From: Kiritimatiellia bacterium
GTDB lineage: Bacteria; Verrucomicrobiota; Kiritimatiellia; CAIVKH01
Assembly (NCBI GenBank): GCA_025054615.1
Contig: JANWZO010000007.1
Location: 1 to 64,000, forward strand
Direction of reading: 5' to 3'
DNA: 64,000 bases
The notes under the pieces were generated by a model. It did not search any database and was not told the origin of the DNA. It worked only from the letters and a program-made list of their open reading frames with translations. Below are positions 18,403 to 26,894 of this stretch, one piece after another (within the stretch, counting starts at the first letter, position 1; the number at the start of each line of letters is the position of its first letter). The position numbers and the translations under genes are program-made.

Positions 18403-19731
18403 ATGGCAAGCATTTTCAAAGCCTACGACATTCGCGGCATCTATGGGGAAACTCTGACCGATGAAATCGCGAGAAAGATCGGCCGGGCATTTGTAACCTT
18501 CCTGCGTTGCAAAACGGTGATCGTCGGGCGCGACATGCGGCCGCATTCGGAACCGCTGTTCCGCGCGCTGGCTGAGGGGTTGATGGAGCAGGGTGCGGAT
18601 GTCATCGACCTCGGACTCGTCTCGACCCCGATGTCTTATTATGCCAATGGGAAGCTCGGAGCGGATGCGAGCATCATGATCACGGCCTCGCACAATCCTG
18701 GCGAGTGGAACGGCTTCAAGCTTTGCCGCGAAAAGGCGATTCCGATCAGCGGCGCGACGGGCATCAAGGAACTCGAAAAAATCGTCGCCTCGGGCCAGTT
18801 TCCGGCGCCTTCCCGCCGCGGCTCGCTCAGCACCTATGACATCATCCCGGCTTACGTCGAGCGCATCCGTTCCTTTGCTAATTTCAAGCGCCCGCTCCGC
18901 GTTGCAATCGATTACGCGAACGGCATGGGCATCCTCGAAGGCCGCGTGTTGCAGGGCCTGCCCAACCTCTCGATCGACCCGTTGTTTGACACACTGGACG
19001 GCACCTTCCCCAACCACGAGGCCAACCCGCTCCACGAGGAAACGTGGGAACCCTTGCGCCACAAGATTCAAACATCCCGCTATGACGTCGCCTTGTATTT
19101 TGACGGAGATGCCGATCGGGTCGGCTTCATGGACGAGACGGGCCGGGTCGTGTCCAGCGACATGATTACGGCGCTCATCGCGCAGGAGATGCTCCGGAAT
19201 GCGCCAGGTTCTCCGATCTTTTACGACCTTCGCTCTAGTTGGGCGGTCAAAGAAGTGATCCAGGAACACGGTGGTCGCCCCATGATGTCTCGCGTAGGGC
19301 ATGCATTTATCAAACAGCAGATGCGCGAGGTCGATGCCGTCTTTGCGGGGGAACTGTCGGGGCACTATTACTTCAAGGAAAACTTTTACACCGAGAGCTC
19401 GGCGCTGGCGGCGATCTACGTTTGCAACCTGATCTCCCACTCGGACCGGCCCCTCTCCGAACTGATCCGGCCGATTCGGCGGTATTATGCCAGCGGCGAA
19501 ATCAATTCGAAAGTGAGCGACACGCAGGCCGTGCTGACTCGCCTCCGTGAAAAATACGGCGCGCACGGGCGCGTGATCGAACTGGACGGGCTTTCCGTCG
19601 AGTTCGACACGTGGTGGTTCAATGTTCGAGCATCAAACACGGAGCCTCTGGTGCGCCTGAATCTCGAGGCGAAGACACCGGACGAGATGCAACGGCGGAG
19701 GGACGAGGTCCTCGCGATCATCCGCGCCTGA
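18403..19731 (+). CDS. Phosphomannomutase/phosphoglucomutase
   Basis: A 442-residue alpha-D-phosphohexomutase. It begins FKAYDIRGIYG, has the active-site serine loop TASHNPGEWNG (Ser in ASHNP), the metal loop DGDADRVGF, the sugar-binding GELSGHYYF and the phosphate-binding RASNTEP near the end. The GEMSGH-type loop fits both mannose and glucose 1-/6-phosphates, supplying GDP-mannose or other activated sugars for the glycan genes in the window. It has a strong Shine-Dalgarno site (AAAGGAGG, 18389-18396) and starts 35 bp after glpD. Confidence 0.92.
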   Translation: MASIFKAYDIRGIYGETLTDEIARKIGRAFVTFLRCKTVIVGRDMRPHSEPLFRALAEGLMEQGADVIDLGLVSTPMSYYANGKLGADASIMITASHNPGEWNGFKLCREKAIPISGATGIKELEKIVASGQFPAPSRRGSLSTYDIIPAYVERIRSFANFKRPLRVAIDYANGMGILEGRVLQGLPNLSIDPLFDTLDGTFPNHEANPLHEETWEPLRHKIQTSRYDVALYFDGDADRVGFMDETGRVVSSDMITALIAQEMLRNAPGSPIFYDLRSSWAVKEVIQEHGGRPMMSRVGHAFIKQQMREVDAVFAGELSGHYYFKENFYTESSALAAIYVCNLISHSDRPLSELIRPIRRYYASGEINSKVSDTQAVLTRLREKYGAHGRVIELDGLSVEFDTWWFNVRASNTEPLVRLNLEAKTPDEMQRRRDEVLAIIRA

Positions 19732-19758
19732 TCGGGCGGCGCGAGGCTCTAAGAAGTC

Positions 19759-19772
19759 CCGGCTTCGGCCGG
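19759..19772. other. UUCG-loop hairpin between convergent genes
   Basis: CCGGC-TTCG-GCCGG is a perfect 5-bp stem closed by a stable UUCG-type tetraloop. It lies 28 bp after the phosphomannomutase stop, in the 136-bp gap before the convergent CYTH gene. No T-run follows, so it may only assist termination. Confidence 0.3.
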
Positions 19773-19867
19773 CTCGGAAACGCAGGTGAGTCGCCGGAAG
19801 GTACCCTTTTGCCCGGCACAGCCGGCCCGCTGGGTGCGCCCGATGGCAAACACTTTCCCGTGGCGCG

Positions 19868-20338
19868 CTATTTCCAGGTCGAGTAGGGATGGCGCGCGAG
19901 GTAGGCGTTATAAAATCGTTCGTCGCCGGTCACCTCCTCGCCCAGCCACTCTGGCCGCTCGATCTCCGTTTCCGTTGCCGGCAGTTCCACTTCGGCGAGG
20001 ATCAGACCGACATTCTCGCCGTGGAATTCATCGACCTCGAACAGGAGCCCGCCGCAGGGAACGACATGGCGAGTCTTTTCAATCCGGCCGGGCAAACAGA
20101 TATGCTCGAGCAAGAAGCGGGCCTCCTCGACAGGGATCGGATATTCGAACTCCGCGCGCGCCGCGCCGTGGCTGCGTCCCTTGATCGTGATCCATGCCGA
20201 GGCTCCCGCCATCCGAACGCGGACCGTGCGATCCGGATCGCCGCACAAATACCCTTGGAGGATCCGGACGGCGGAAATCGCGGCGGCCCGCCACGACGGG
20301 CTGCGGACGAGGAATTTTCGCTCGATTTCTTGTTTCAT
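19868..20338 (-). CDS. CYTH-domain protein (triphosphate tunnel metalloenzyme)
   Basis: A 156-residue single CYTH domain. It begins KQEIERKFLV, the ExExK signature that binds metal and triphosphate, and continues with ILQGYL, TVRVRMAG, WITIKGR, EFEYPI, and the closing VDEFHGENVGLILAEVEL. The short bacterial members hydrolyse inorganic triphosphate or thiamine triphosphate; substrate cannot be told from sequence. The ATG at 20338 diverges from hisB, leaving an 89-bp shared promoter region. Confidence 0.88.
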   Translation of the reverse strand: MKQEIERKFLVRSPSWRAAAISAVRILQGYLCGDPDRTVRVRMAGASAWITIKGRSHGAARAEFEYPIPVEEARFLLEHICLPGRIEKTRHVVPCGGLLFEVDEFHGENVGLILAEVELPATETEIERPEWLGEEVTGDERFYNAYLARHPYSTWK

Positions 20339-20427
20339 GCCGGCAAGCGGGAGAAAAAAAGACGGAGGCTGAGGGAACGCCTCGTTGCGTCTTCCAATTT
20401 TTCCAGCTCCGCATACTATCAGCCGCT

Positions 20428-21018
20428 ATGAAAAAACGCACGGCGCAAATCGCGCGCAAGACCCGGGAGACTGACATCCTCGTCGAGCTGGATTTGGACG
20501 GCGAGGGGCGCGCCAAGAACCAAACAGGCATTCCGTTCCTCGACCACATGCTGGACCTGCTGGCCAAGCATTCGTTGATCGACCTCCGCATCGAGGCGAA
20601 AGGCGACCTGGAGGTGGATTACCACCACACGGTCGAGGACGTCGGCCTTGCGCTTGGAGAGGCGCTCGACCGGGCTTTAGGCGATCGAGCCGGCATCAAC
20701 CGCTACGGATGGAGTCTTGTGCCGATGGACGAATCGCTCTGCCAGGTCGCGATCGACCTCGGCGGACGGCCGTATCTGGTCTACTCGCTCGCCACGAAGA
20801 AGCGGAAAATTCGGGATTTTGACGTGGATCTAATGGAGGAATTTTTTCGGGCCTTTGCCACGCAGGGCCGGATGAACCTACATATTGCCCAGCTTTACGG
20901 TCAGGAGCCGCATCACGCGCTCGAGAGCGTCTTCAAAGGGGTGGCGAGAGCCCTCTTGCAGGCGGTGACCCTCAACCCACGTGTAAAAGGTGTTCCCTCG
21001 AGCAAGGGCCGGCTCTGA
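20428..21018 (+). CDS. hisB: Imidazoleglycerol-phosphate dehydratase
   Basis: A 196-residue monofunctional HisB. It has FLDHMLDLLAKHS, the metal-binding DYHHTVEDVGLALG and the second HH motif GQEPHHALESVFKG, covering both halves of the duplicated fold. It dehydrates IGP to imidazole-acetol phosphate in histidine synthesis. The ATG at 20428 starts the conserved MKKRTAQIARKTRET; there is no convincing Shine-Dalgarno site. The histidinol-phosphatase domain found in enterobacterial HisB is absent, as usual outside that group. hisH follows after a 131-bp gap that contains the second double-palindrome repeat. Confidence 0.95.
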   Translation: MKKRTAQIARKTRETDILVELDLDGEGRAKNQTGIPFLDHMLDLLAKHSLIDLRIEAKGDLEVDYHHTVEDVGLALGEALDRALGDRAGINRYGWSLVPMDESLCQVAIDLGGRPYLVYSLATKKRKIRDFDVDLMEEFFRAFATQGRMNLHIAQLYGQEPHHALESVFKGVARALLQAVTLNPRVKGVPSSKGRL

Positions 21019-21061
21019 AGCGTGGCGAGAGGGAGGCGCGAGGTCGTTTTTTGTATGGGAT

Positions 21062-21116
21062 GAAATTTCCATAGCATGGAAACTTCGAAAAAATTTTTTC
21101 CATACAATGGAAATTA
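21062..21116. repeat. Dispersed double-palindrome repeat, copy 2
   Basis: Two TTTCCAT-NNN-ATGGAAA palindromes (21066-21082, spacer AGC; 21097-21113, spacer ACA) are separated by 14 bp containing an A6T6 run. It aligns over 55 bp with the copy at 7206-7261. It sits between hisB and hisH, 33 bp before the preferred hisH start, so it is transcribed with the his genes if they form one operon. Confidence 0.75.
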
Positions 21117-21149
21117 CTCCGTCGGAGCATGCGCGGGGAGGACCCAGCG

Positions 21150-21779
21150 GTGATTGGCATTCTGGACTACGAGGCTGGAAACCTCGGCAGCGTGACAAAC
21201 GCCTTTCGGTTTCTCGAAATTCCCGCACGGGTTGTGGCGGAGCCCTCAGCGCTGCGAGGTATTTCGGCAATGGTCCTGCCAGGTGTCGGCGCATTCGGCG
21301 ACTGTCTCGCCAAACTGCGCGCGCGGGGATTCGAGGGGCCAGTTCGGTCCTGGATTATGGAGGGCCGGCCATTTCTCGGCATTTGCGTGGGGCTTCAAGC
21401 GCTCTACGAGGGCAGCGAGGAGTCCCCGGGCGTTCCTGGTTTGGGCATTTTCCGAGGCGTGGTGCGGCGTTTTCCGGAGCGGCCGGACCTCAAGGTGCCT
21501 CAGATCGGCTGGAACAGTGTTCGGCAGGTAAAGCCGGATTGCCCCTTGTTCGCAGGGATTCCCGACGAATCGTATTTCTATTTTGTCCACTCCTACCGCG
21601 CGGAGGCCGGCGGGGACGAAGTGGCGGGAGTTGCGGACTATGGCGGGCCCTTCGCGGCGGCCGTGTGGCGGGACAATGTCCTCGCGATCCAATTTCACCC
21701 CGAAAAAAGCCAGAAGGTCGGTCTCGCGCTGTTGCAAAATTTTGCGGACTGGGCCTATGAGAGGACGGCGCCTCGATGA
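21150..21779 (+). CDS. hisH: Imidazole glycerol phosphate synthase, glutamine amidotransferase subunit
   Basis: A class I amidotransferase of about 209 residues. It has GILDYEAGNLGSV, the oxyanion strand PGVGAFG, the nucleophile in GICVGLQ, SYFYFVHSY, and the His-Glu pair in QFHPEKS. It supplies ammonia to HisF. Start: the GTG at 21150 has GGGGAGG (21135-21141) eight bases upstream, better than the ATG at 21129 inside that leader. The stop overlaps hisA (ATGA). hisF does not follow and must be elsewhere. Confidence 0.94.
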   Translation: MIGILDYEAGNLGSVTNAFRFLEIPARVVAEPSALRGISAMVLPGVGAFGDCLAKLRARGFEGPVRSWIMEGRPFLGICVGLQALYEGSEESPGVPGLGIFRGVVRRFPERPDLKVPQIGWNSVRQVKPDCPLFAGIPDESYFYFVHSYRAEAGGDEVAGVADYGGPFAAAVWRDNVLAIQFHPEKSQKVGLALLQNFADWAYERTAPR

Positions 21780-22513
21780 ACGTATTCATCATTTATCCCG
21801 CGATTGACATTCGGGCAGGGCACTGCGTCCGGCTGATGCAGGGCCGCTCGGATCACGCGACGGTGTACAGCAACGACCCGGTCGGCATGGCGAAACATTG
21901 GGAGAGCGAAGGGGCCAAGGCGCTGCACGTGGTCGATCTGGATGGCGCGTTTGAGGGGCGCTCAGTCCAGCATGAGATCATTGCGCGGATTATCCGGGCG
22001 GTGACGATTCCGGTGCAGGTGGGCGGTGGGCTTCGGACCGATGAAGATGTCGCCCGGCTGCTCGACGCTGGCGCTTCCCGCGTAGTCATCGGGACCCGGG
22101 CTTGGGCCGCGCCGGACGAGGTGCGAAAACTGATCGAACGATATGGCAAAAAAATTGCCATCGGCATCGATGCCCGCGGCGGGCTGGTCCAGATCAAAGG
22201 ATGGACGGAGACCACGAACGTCCGCGCCGTCGAGCTGGCCAGGCGGGCGGATGAACTGGGTGCTCAGACGATCATCACTACCGATACGGCGGTGGACGGC
22301 ACGCTGCGGGGAACGAATACGCTGGCGGTGGATGAAATCTGCATGGCCGTAAAGGCGCGCGTCATTGCGTCCGGCGGCATCAGCTCCGTCGCGGATGTGT
22401 TGTCCCTCAAGGCACTGGGCCGCGCCAACCTTGTTGGCGCTATCGTTGGGAAGGCGCTTTACGAGGGCCGCGTGACGGTTGCAGCGCTCAATAAGGCGGC
22501 CTCGACCCGCTGA
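21776..22513 (+). CDS. hisA: ProFAR isomerase (HisA)
   Basis: A 245-residue TIM barrel with IIYPAIDIRAGHCVRLMQG, the catalytic Asp in PAID and DTAVDGT, and the two phosphate sites QVGGGLRT and ASGGIS. It isomerises ProFAR to PRFAR. It overlaps hisH by 4 bp. The gene ends 4 bp before the convergent sppA, leaving no room for a separate terminator. Confidence 0.95.
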   Translation: MNVFIIYPAIDIRAGHCVRLMQGRSDHATVYSNDPVGMAKHWESEGAKALHVVDLDGAFEGRSVQHEIIARIIRAVTIPVQVGGGLRTDEDVARLLDAGASRVVIGTRAWAAPDEVRKLIERYGKKIAIGIDARGGLVQIKGWTETTNVRAVELARRADELGAQTIITTDTAVDGTLRGTNTLAVDEICMAVKARVIASGGISSVADVLSLKALGRANLVGAIVGKALYEGRVTVAALNKAASTR

Positions 22514-22517
22514 CGAA

Positions 22518-23570
22518 TCAGGGCGCCCAGAGGTAAAGGAATTTCGGACTTGCCATCAGCTCCCGAATCCATGCCGTTGGATGGATCGGTTTGCGGACGC
22601 TCATCAGCCAGCCCCACAGGTGAAGAGGCTCCTCATACCGGATGACCTTGATTTCGGGCACGCCAAGCAGTTCGGCGGTTTTAGCCATCACGTCTTCCCA
22701 GTATCCGATCTGGTCCACCAAGCCCAGCTCGAGTGCGCGGGGCGCCACAAATAGACGGCCATCCGCTAGAGTTCGGAGCTGGTCGGCGGGGATTCGGGAC
22801 CGATTTTGCGCGACGATCCCGAGAAAGTGTTCGAACATGTCATCGATCATTTCCTGAACCAGCCGACGCTGGGCCGGGTCGACCTCCTCGAACGGATTGA
22901 GCAGGTCCTTGTTGGGCCCGGATTTGATGGTCACGTCCCGGATTCCGAGTTTTTCACTCAAGCCCTTGATGTTGACGGTCTGCATGATCACGCCGATGGA
23001 TCCGAGGACAGTGGTCGGCTGTGCGATGAGCCAGTCGCCGGCCATGGAAATGTAGTAGCCGCCCGATGCGGCCAGGTCGCGCATGAAGATCACAACAACA
23101 CGATTTGTTCCGCTTTCGCGGAAATCCACCAGGGCTCGGTAGATTTCGTCGCTCGCGGTGATGCCGCCTCCAGGGGAGTCCACCTCGAGGAGGATCGCTC
23201 TAACATCCGGATCCGCCTTGGCTGCGCGAATTTGCGCGAGGACCGAGTCGACCATATTCAACGTCGGTCCGAACAACCCGTCTTCCACTTCGCGGAGGAT
23301 CAGCCCCTCGACCGCGATGCGTGCGACCTTTGTCTCGCCATTGCCGTAGGACCAGATCTCCTTCAGAGCGGGGAATTCGTCCACCGCCCGGTCGTGGATG
23401 GGATTGCGCAGTGCAATCTTCTGCTCCAGTGCGGAGGCCAAACTCAAAATGGCAATCAAGCCCGCCACGAGCAGCAGCAGCCCCAGGATTCCGGCGACCC
23501 AACAACCGATTCGAGATGACCTGCGATTCGTCGGGGGCGGATGTGGCAGGGGAGGGGGGTGCGCGTTCAT
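22518..23570 (-). CDS. sppA: Signal peptide peptidase SppA, short (67K-independent) form
   Basis: A 350-residue inner-membrane serine protease. A proline-rich cytoplasmic N-terminus precedes one transmembrane segment (about 22-46). The ClpP-like domain has EVDSPGGGITASDEIY, the catalytic Ser 169 in DLAASGGYYIS and the general-base Lys 221 in KSGPNKDLLNPFEE, giving the Ser-Lys dyad. Length fits the single-domain SppA of many bacteria rather than the 618-residue E. coli form. It degrades cleaved signal peptides in the membrane. It diverges from trpS with about 130 bp between the starts. Confidence 0.92.
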   Translation of the reverse strand: MNAHPPPLPHPPPTNRRSSRIGCWVAGILGLLLLVAGLIAILSLASALEQKIALRNPIHDRAVDEFPALKEIWSYGNGETKVARIAVEGLILREVEDGLFGPTLNMVDSVLAQIRAAKADPDVRAILLEVDSPGGGITASDEIYRALVDFRESGTNRVVVIFMRDLAASGGYYISMAGDWLIAQPTTVLGSIGVIMQTVNIKGLSEKLGIRDVTIKSGPNKDLLNPFEEVDPAQRRLVQEMIDDMFEHFLGIVAQNRSRIPADQLRTLADGRLFVAPRALELGLVDQIGYWEDVMAKTAELLGVPEIKVIRYEEPLHLWGWLMSVRKPIHPTAWIRELMASPKFLYLWAP

Positions 23571-23703
23571 GGGGTCAATCGTTAAGCGGGAACACCTGGA
23601 ATTTCAAGCCACTGCTGGAGACGAAGGCGCGCGCAGCCCCGACAGTCCGGCTTGATTGGTTGCGCGGCACTGCGCTACAAGACGCGGATTTCAAAGTTTG
23701 CTT

Positions 23704-24666
23704 ATGCGCATATTGTCCGGCATACAACCTTCCGGCCGGCTTCATCTCGGCAACTATTTCGGGATGATGCGGCCGGCGATCGAACTGCAGTCGCAGGGGG
23801 AGGCGTTTTATTTCATCGCCAATTACCACGCGCTGACGACGGTGAACAACGCCACGGCACTGCGGCAGGGTACGATGGACGTCGCGCTCGATTTTCTGGC
23901 CTGCGGCCTGGATCCCGAGCGGGCCACTTTCTATCGGCAGAGCGATGTCCCGGAGGTTACGGAGCTGGCATGGCTGTTGTCGGTGGTCACGCCGATGGGC
24001 CTGCTAGAGCGTTGCCATTCCTACAAGGACAAAATCGCCAAAGGGATTTCGCCCTCTCACGGATTGTTTGCCTATCCCGTCCTCATGGCTGCCGACATTT
24101 TGAGCGTGCAGGCGGATATTGTGCCGGTCGGTCGCGACCAGAAACAGCACGTCGAGGTGACCCGGGACATTGCGATAAAATTTAATAATGTCTTCGGGGA
24201 TGTTTTCCGTATTCCGGATGCGCAGATCCGCGAGGAAGTGGCAGTGGTGCCCGGGATTGATGGGCAAAAAATGTCGAAATCCTATGGGAATACCATCGAT
24301 ATTTTCGGTGACCCTAAGGAGGTTCGAGCCCGCATCATGCGGATCGTGACCGACAGCAAGACCGTGGCGGATCCCAAGGATCCGGAGACCTGCAACGTAT
24401 TCGCGCTCTTTAAGCTATTTGCCACGCCGGATGAGCGCGAAACGATGGCAGACCGATATCGCGCGGGCGGCCTGGGCTATGGCGAGGTCAAGAAGGCGCT
24501 TGTCGAGAAGTTTGAGGCGCACTTCGCGCCGCTGCGAGCCCGTCGAGCGGAGCTGGCGGCCAATTTGGATTATGTGGAGCAGGTGCTGCGTCGAGGCGCG
24601 GAACGCGCGCGCGCGGAAGCCCGGGCGACCCTCGCGAAGGCGCGCGCGGCGGCGGGACTTGATTAG
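23704..24666 (+). CDS. trpS: Tryptophan--tRNA ligase
   Basis: A 320-residue class I synthetase. It starts RILSGIQPSGRLHLGNY (HIGH-like motif LHLGN) and has the KMSKS loop GQKMSKSYGN; PSHGLFAYPVLMAADIL is the tryptophan pocket region. The ATG at 23704 begins the conserved strand; an in-frame ATG at 23656 is less likely. It opens the long plus-strand run to plsC; scpA follows after 3 bp. Confidence 0.95.
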   Translation: MRILSGIQPSGRLHLGNYFGMMRPAIELQSQGEAFYFIANYHALTTVNNATALRQGTMDVALDFLACGLDPERATFYRQSDVPEVTELAWLLSVVTPMGLLERCHSYKDKIAKGISPSHGLFAYPVLMAADILSVQADIVPVGRDQKQHVEVTRDIAIKFNNVFGDVFRIPDAQIREEVAVVPGIDGQKMSKSYGNTIDIFGDPKEVRARIMRIVTDSKTVADPKDPETCNVFALFKLFATPDERETMADRYRAGGLGYGEVKKALVEKFEAHFAPLRARRAELAANLDYVEQVLRRGAERARAEARATLAKARAAAGLD

Positions 24667-24669
24667 CGC

Positions 24670-25401
24670 ATGACCACCCGCGAGGAATACCACGTCCGGC
24701 TCGACGTCTTTGAAGGGCCGCTGGACCTGCTGCTCTACCTGATCAAGCGGGATGAGCTCGACATTTACAACATTCCGATCGAGCACATTACCCGCCAGTA
24801 CATGCAATATCTTGAGGCGATGCAGATGCTCGACCTCAACATCGCGGGAGAGTTCCTCGTCATGGCCGCGACACTGATGCTGATCAAAAGCCGGATGCTG
24901 CTGCCCGTCGAGGAGCGTCCCGAACTCGAGGCGGATGAAGAAGACCCGCGGTGGGACTTGGTGCGGCAGCTTCTTGAGTACAAAAAATTCAAGGACGCTG
25001 CGCTCCATCTTGAGAAACTGGCGCTGCAGCGCGAGGATGTGTTCGCGCGGGAGGGGGAGCATGTCGAGCTCGGTCCGGCGCCGGACGTCGCGCTGCGGGA
25101 TGTCAGCATTTTTGACCTGATCAGCGCATTCACGGAGGCGCTGAAAAAAGCCCCCAATGAAAACGTCGCGGAAATTTTCCAGGAGCAGTATACCGTAGCC
25201 GAAAAAATCGATGAGCTGAGCCGGTTGATGAAAGAGCGTCCTTCCCTCCAGCTCGGCGAATTGCTAGGGCGGATGCGGAGCCGGTATGAGATGATCTGCA
25301 CGTTCCTGGCGGTTTTGGAGCTGATCCGCCTCAAGGTGATCCGCGCCCGCCAGGAACACGCCTTTGGCGAGATCGAACTGGTCGCGGCGGATGCAGCATG
25401 A
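24670..25401 (+). CDS. scpA: Segregation and condensation protein A
   Basis: A 243-residue kleisin. The N-terminal domain has YHVRLDVFEGPLDLLLYLIK and IYNIPIEHITRQYM, AATLMLIKSRMLLP; the C-terminal winged helix has MICTFLAVLELIRLKVI. ScpA bridges the SMC heads with ScpB in chromosome condensation and segregation. It sits between trpS and scpB, with 15 bp to scpB. Confidence 0.95.
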   Translation: MTTREEYHVRLDVFEGPLDLLLYLIKRDELDIYNIPIEHITRQYMQYLEAMQMLDLNIAGEFLVMAATLMLIKSRMLLPVEERPELEADEEDPRWDLVRQLLEYKKFKDAALHLEKLALQREDVFAREGEHVELGPAPDVALRDVSIFDLISAFTEALKKAPNENVAEIFQEQYTVAEKIDELSRLMKERPSLQLGELLGRMRSRYEMICTFLAVLELIRLKVIRARQEHAFGEIELVAADAA

Positions 25402-25416
25402 GCAAGGAGATGTGAC

Positions 25417-26253
25417 GTGACGGGCGCAACCGTGTTGCCAGAACTTCGACAGATTATCGGCGCGCTCCTCTTCGCGGCGAAAGGACCGATAGGAGCCGGT
25501 GAGATTCGCCGCTGCCTTCGTCAGGTCGCGGAAGAGCGAGGAGGGAGTTACCGGGATTTTGCCGAACTTTCAGAGGAGGACATCCTTCGGGTCATTATGG
25601 AGGTTCGCGAGCAGCTTCGCGAAGCGCGGCTCGGGATCGTCATCAACGAGATCGCCTCCGGCTTTCGGATGGAGAATGATCCGGCATGCGGCCCTTGGCT
25701 GCGCGCGCAGTTGCAAAAGGGCCGGCCGAACCGCCTTAGCCGTCCGGCGCTGGAAACACTGGCCGTTATCGCCTATCGCCAGCCGTGCACGCGGGCGGAG
25801 ATTGAAGCGGTGCGGGGCGTCGCAGTGGACGCGATTCTTCGAAACCTGATGGACATGCAACTTGTCAGGATTACCGGCCGCAGCGAATTGCCGGGCCGAC
25901 CCTGGCTTTTTGGGACGACTCAGAAATTCCTGGAGTACTTCGGGCTCAAGGACATCCGGGATCTGCCCGGGATTGATGAATTGCGGCGGATGGAGGCTGA
26001 ACAAAAGGCCCGCGACGCCATTGAAGGGCCGGAGCAAGCGGCATCAGCCGGTGAATCGCCCGAGCTTGAATTGGAGCCGTCGGTAGCTGGCGCCTCAAAC
26101 ACGGCAGCCGATGCCCCTGAAATCTCCGTCGATACGATGGGCAGCAGCTCGGGGCACCATACGGACCCCGCAGACCTCAGCTATGGCGGTGACTCTGCCG
26201 GCGGCAGCGGTTCTACAGGGATCGAAAAGGAGGAAACCGATTCACCGCGATGA
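25417..26253 (+). CDS. scpB: Segregation and condensation protein B
   Basis: A 278-residue ScpB. Two winged-helix domains span about 1-185, with IIGALLFAAKGPI, SRPALETLAVIAYRQP, the invariant RGVAVDAILRNL and GRPWLFGTT. After about residue 190 an acidic and Ser/Gly-rich tail of 80 residues is low in complexity and looks disordered. The GTG at 25417 has AAGGAGA (25404-25410) six bases upstream. The stop overlaps the next ATG (26250-26253). Confidence 0.93.
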   Translation: MTGATVLPELRQIIGALLFAAKGPIGAGEIRRCLRQVAEERGGSYRDFAELSEEDILRVIMEVREQLREARLGIVINEIASGFRMENDPACGPWLRAQLQKGRPNRLSRPALETLAVIAYRQPCTRAEIEAVRGVAVDAILRNLMDMQLVRITGRSELPGRPWLFGTTQKFLEYFGLKDIRDLPGIDELRRMEAEQKARDAIEGPEQAASAGESPELELEPSVAGASNTAADAPEISVDTMGSSSGHHTDPADLSYGGDSAGGSGSTGIEKEETDSPR

Positions 26254-26894
26254 AGCGGCGACCGGTCAGAAAGTCGGCCCACAAGTCCTCCGCCGGCGGC
26301 GGCTCGGCGACCAGTGACAGCCGCATGGAGGCGTTGCGCCGGCGGATCGACGCCCTCGATGCTGAGATTGTCGCTTTACTCAACGAGCGGTGTAGGGTCG
26401 CCCGACAGATCGGCGAGATCAAGCGGGCCAACGGTGGGGCCCTTTATGTGCCGGAGCGAGAACAGGCCGTACTCGCGCGAATTCGGGAGCTGAACCGCGG
26501 GCCGATGGACGACCGCGCCCTTGAGGCGATTTATCGGGAAATCATGTCGGCGGCTCTTGCTGTCGAGGGGCCCTTGAAGATTGGCGTCGCCGGCGCACCT
26601 GGCAGCCCGGCGGCGGAGGCCGCGCGCAACCACTTCGGGGCCAGCGCCAAGCTCTGTTATGTCGACCAGCCGTCAAAAGCCGTGGAAGGTATTCGCCGGC
26701 GGCGATGGGACGCCCTCTGCATGACGGAACCGGATCTCCCTGCCGCCTGTGCCGATCTGCAGGCGGGACGGCTCCGAGTCTGCGCCCGGGTCGGCAAGGG
26801 CATATGCATCTTGGTTCGGAACGATGCGCCGCAACTGGGCGCCGAGCGCGGGCCGATTTCGGGTCGCGGCTCGGCGGATAAGGGGACAACGTGA
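26250..26894 (+). CDS. Chorismate mutase with a truncated, degenerate prephenate-dehydratase-like C-terminal part
   Basis: A 214-residue protein. After a basic, low-complexity N-terminus, residues about 25-90 form an AroQ chorismate mutase (MEALRRRIDALDAEIVALLN, then YVPEREQAVL). From about residue 105 the sequence resembles the start of prephenate dehydratase (LKIGVAGAPGSPAAEAARNHFG), as in P-proteins, but only about 110 residues remain instead of roughly 270. No TRF-type catalytic motif and no ACT domain are visible. I infer an active mutase making prephenate with a vestigial dehydratase part. It overlaps scpB and hisC and lies in an aromatic operon. Confidence 0.75.
   Translation: MKRRPVRKSAHKSSAGGGSATSDSRMEALRRRIDALDAEIVALLNERCRVARQIGEIKRANGGALYVPEREQAVLARIRELNRGPMDDRALEAIYREIMSAALAVEGPLKIGVAGAPGSPAAEAARNHFGASAKLCYVDQPSKAVEGIRRRRWDALCMTEPDLPAACADLQAGRLRVCARVGKGICILVRNDAPQLGAERGPISGRGSADKGTT

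Noticed and set aside
18364-19566. A 400-codon minus-strand frame opposite the phosphomannomutase
   Set aside because: The plus-strand enzyme has all four active-site loops and a strong Shine-Dalgarno site; the mirror frame has no family features.
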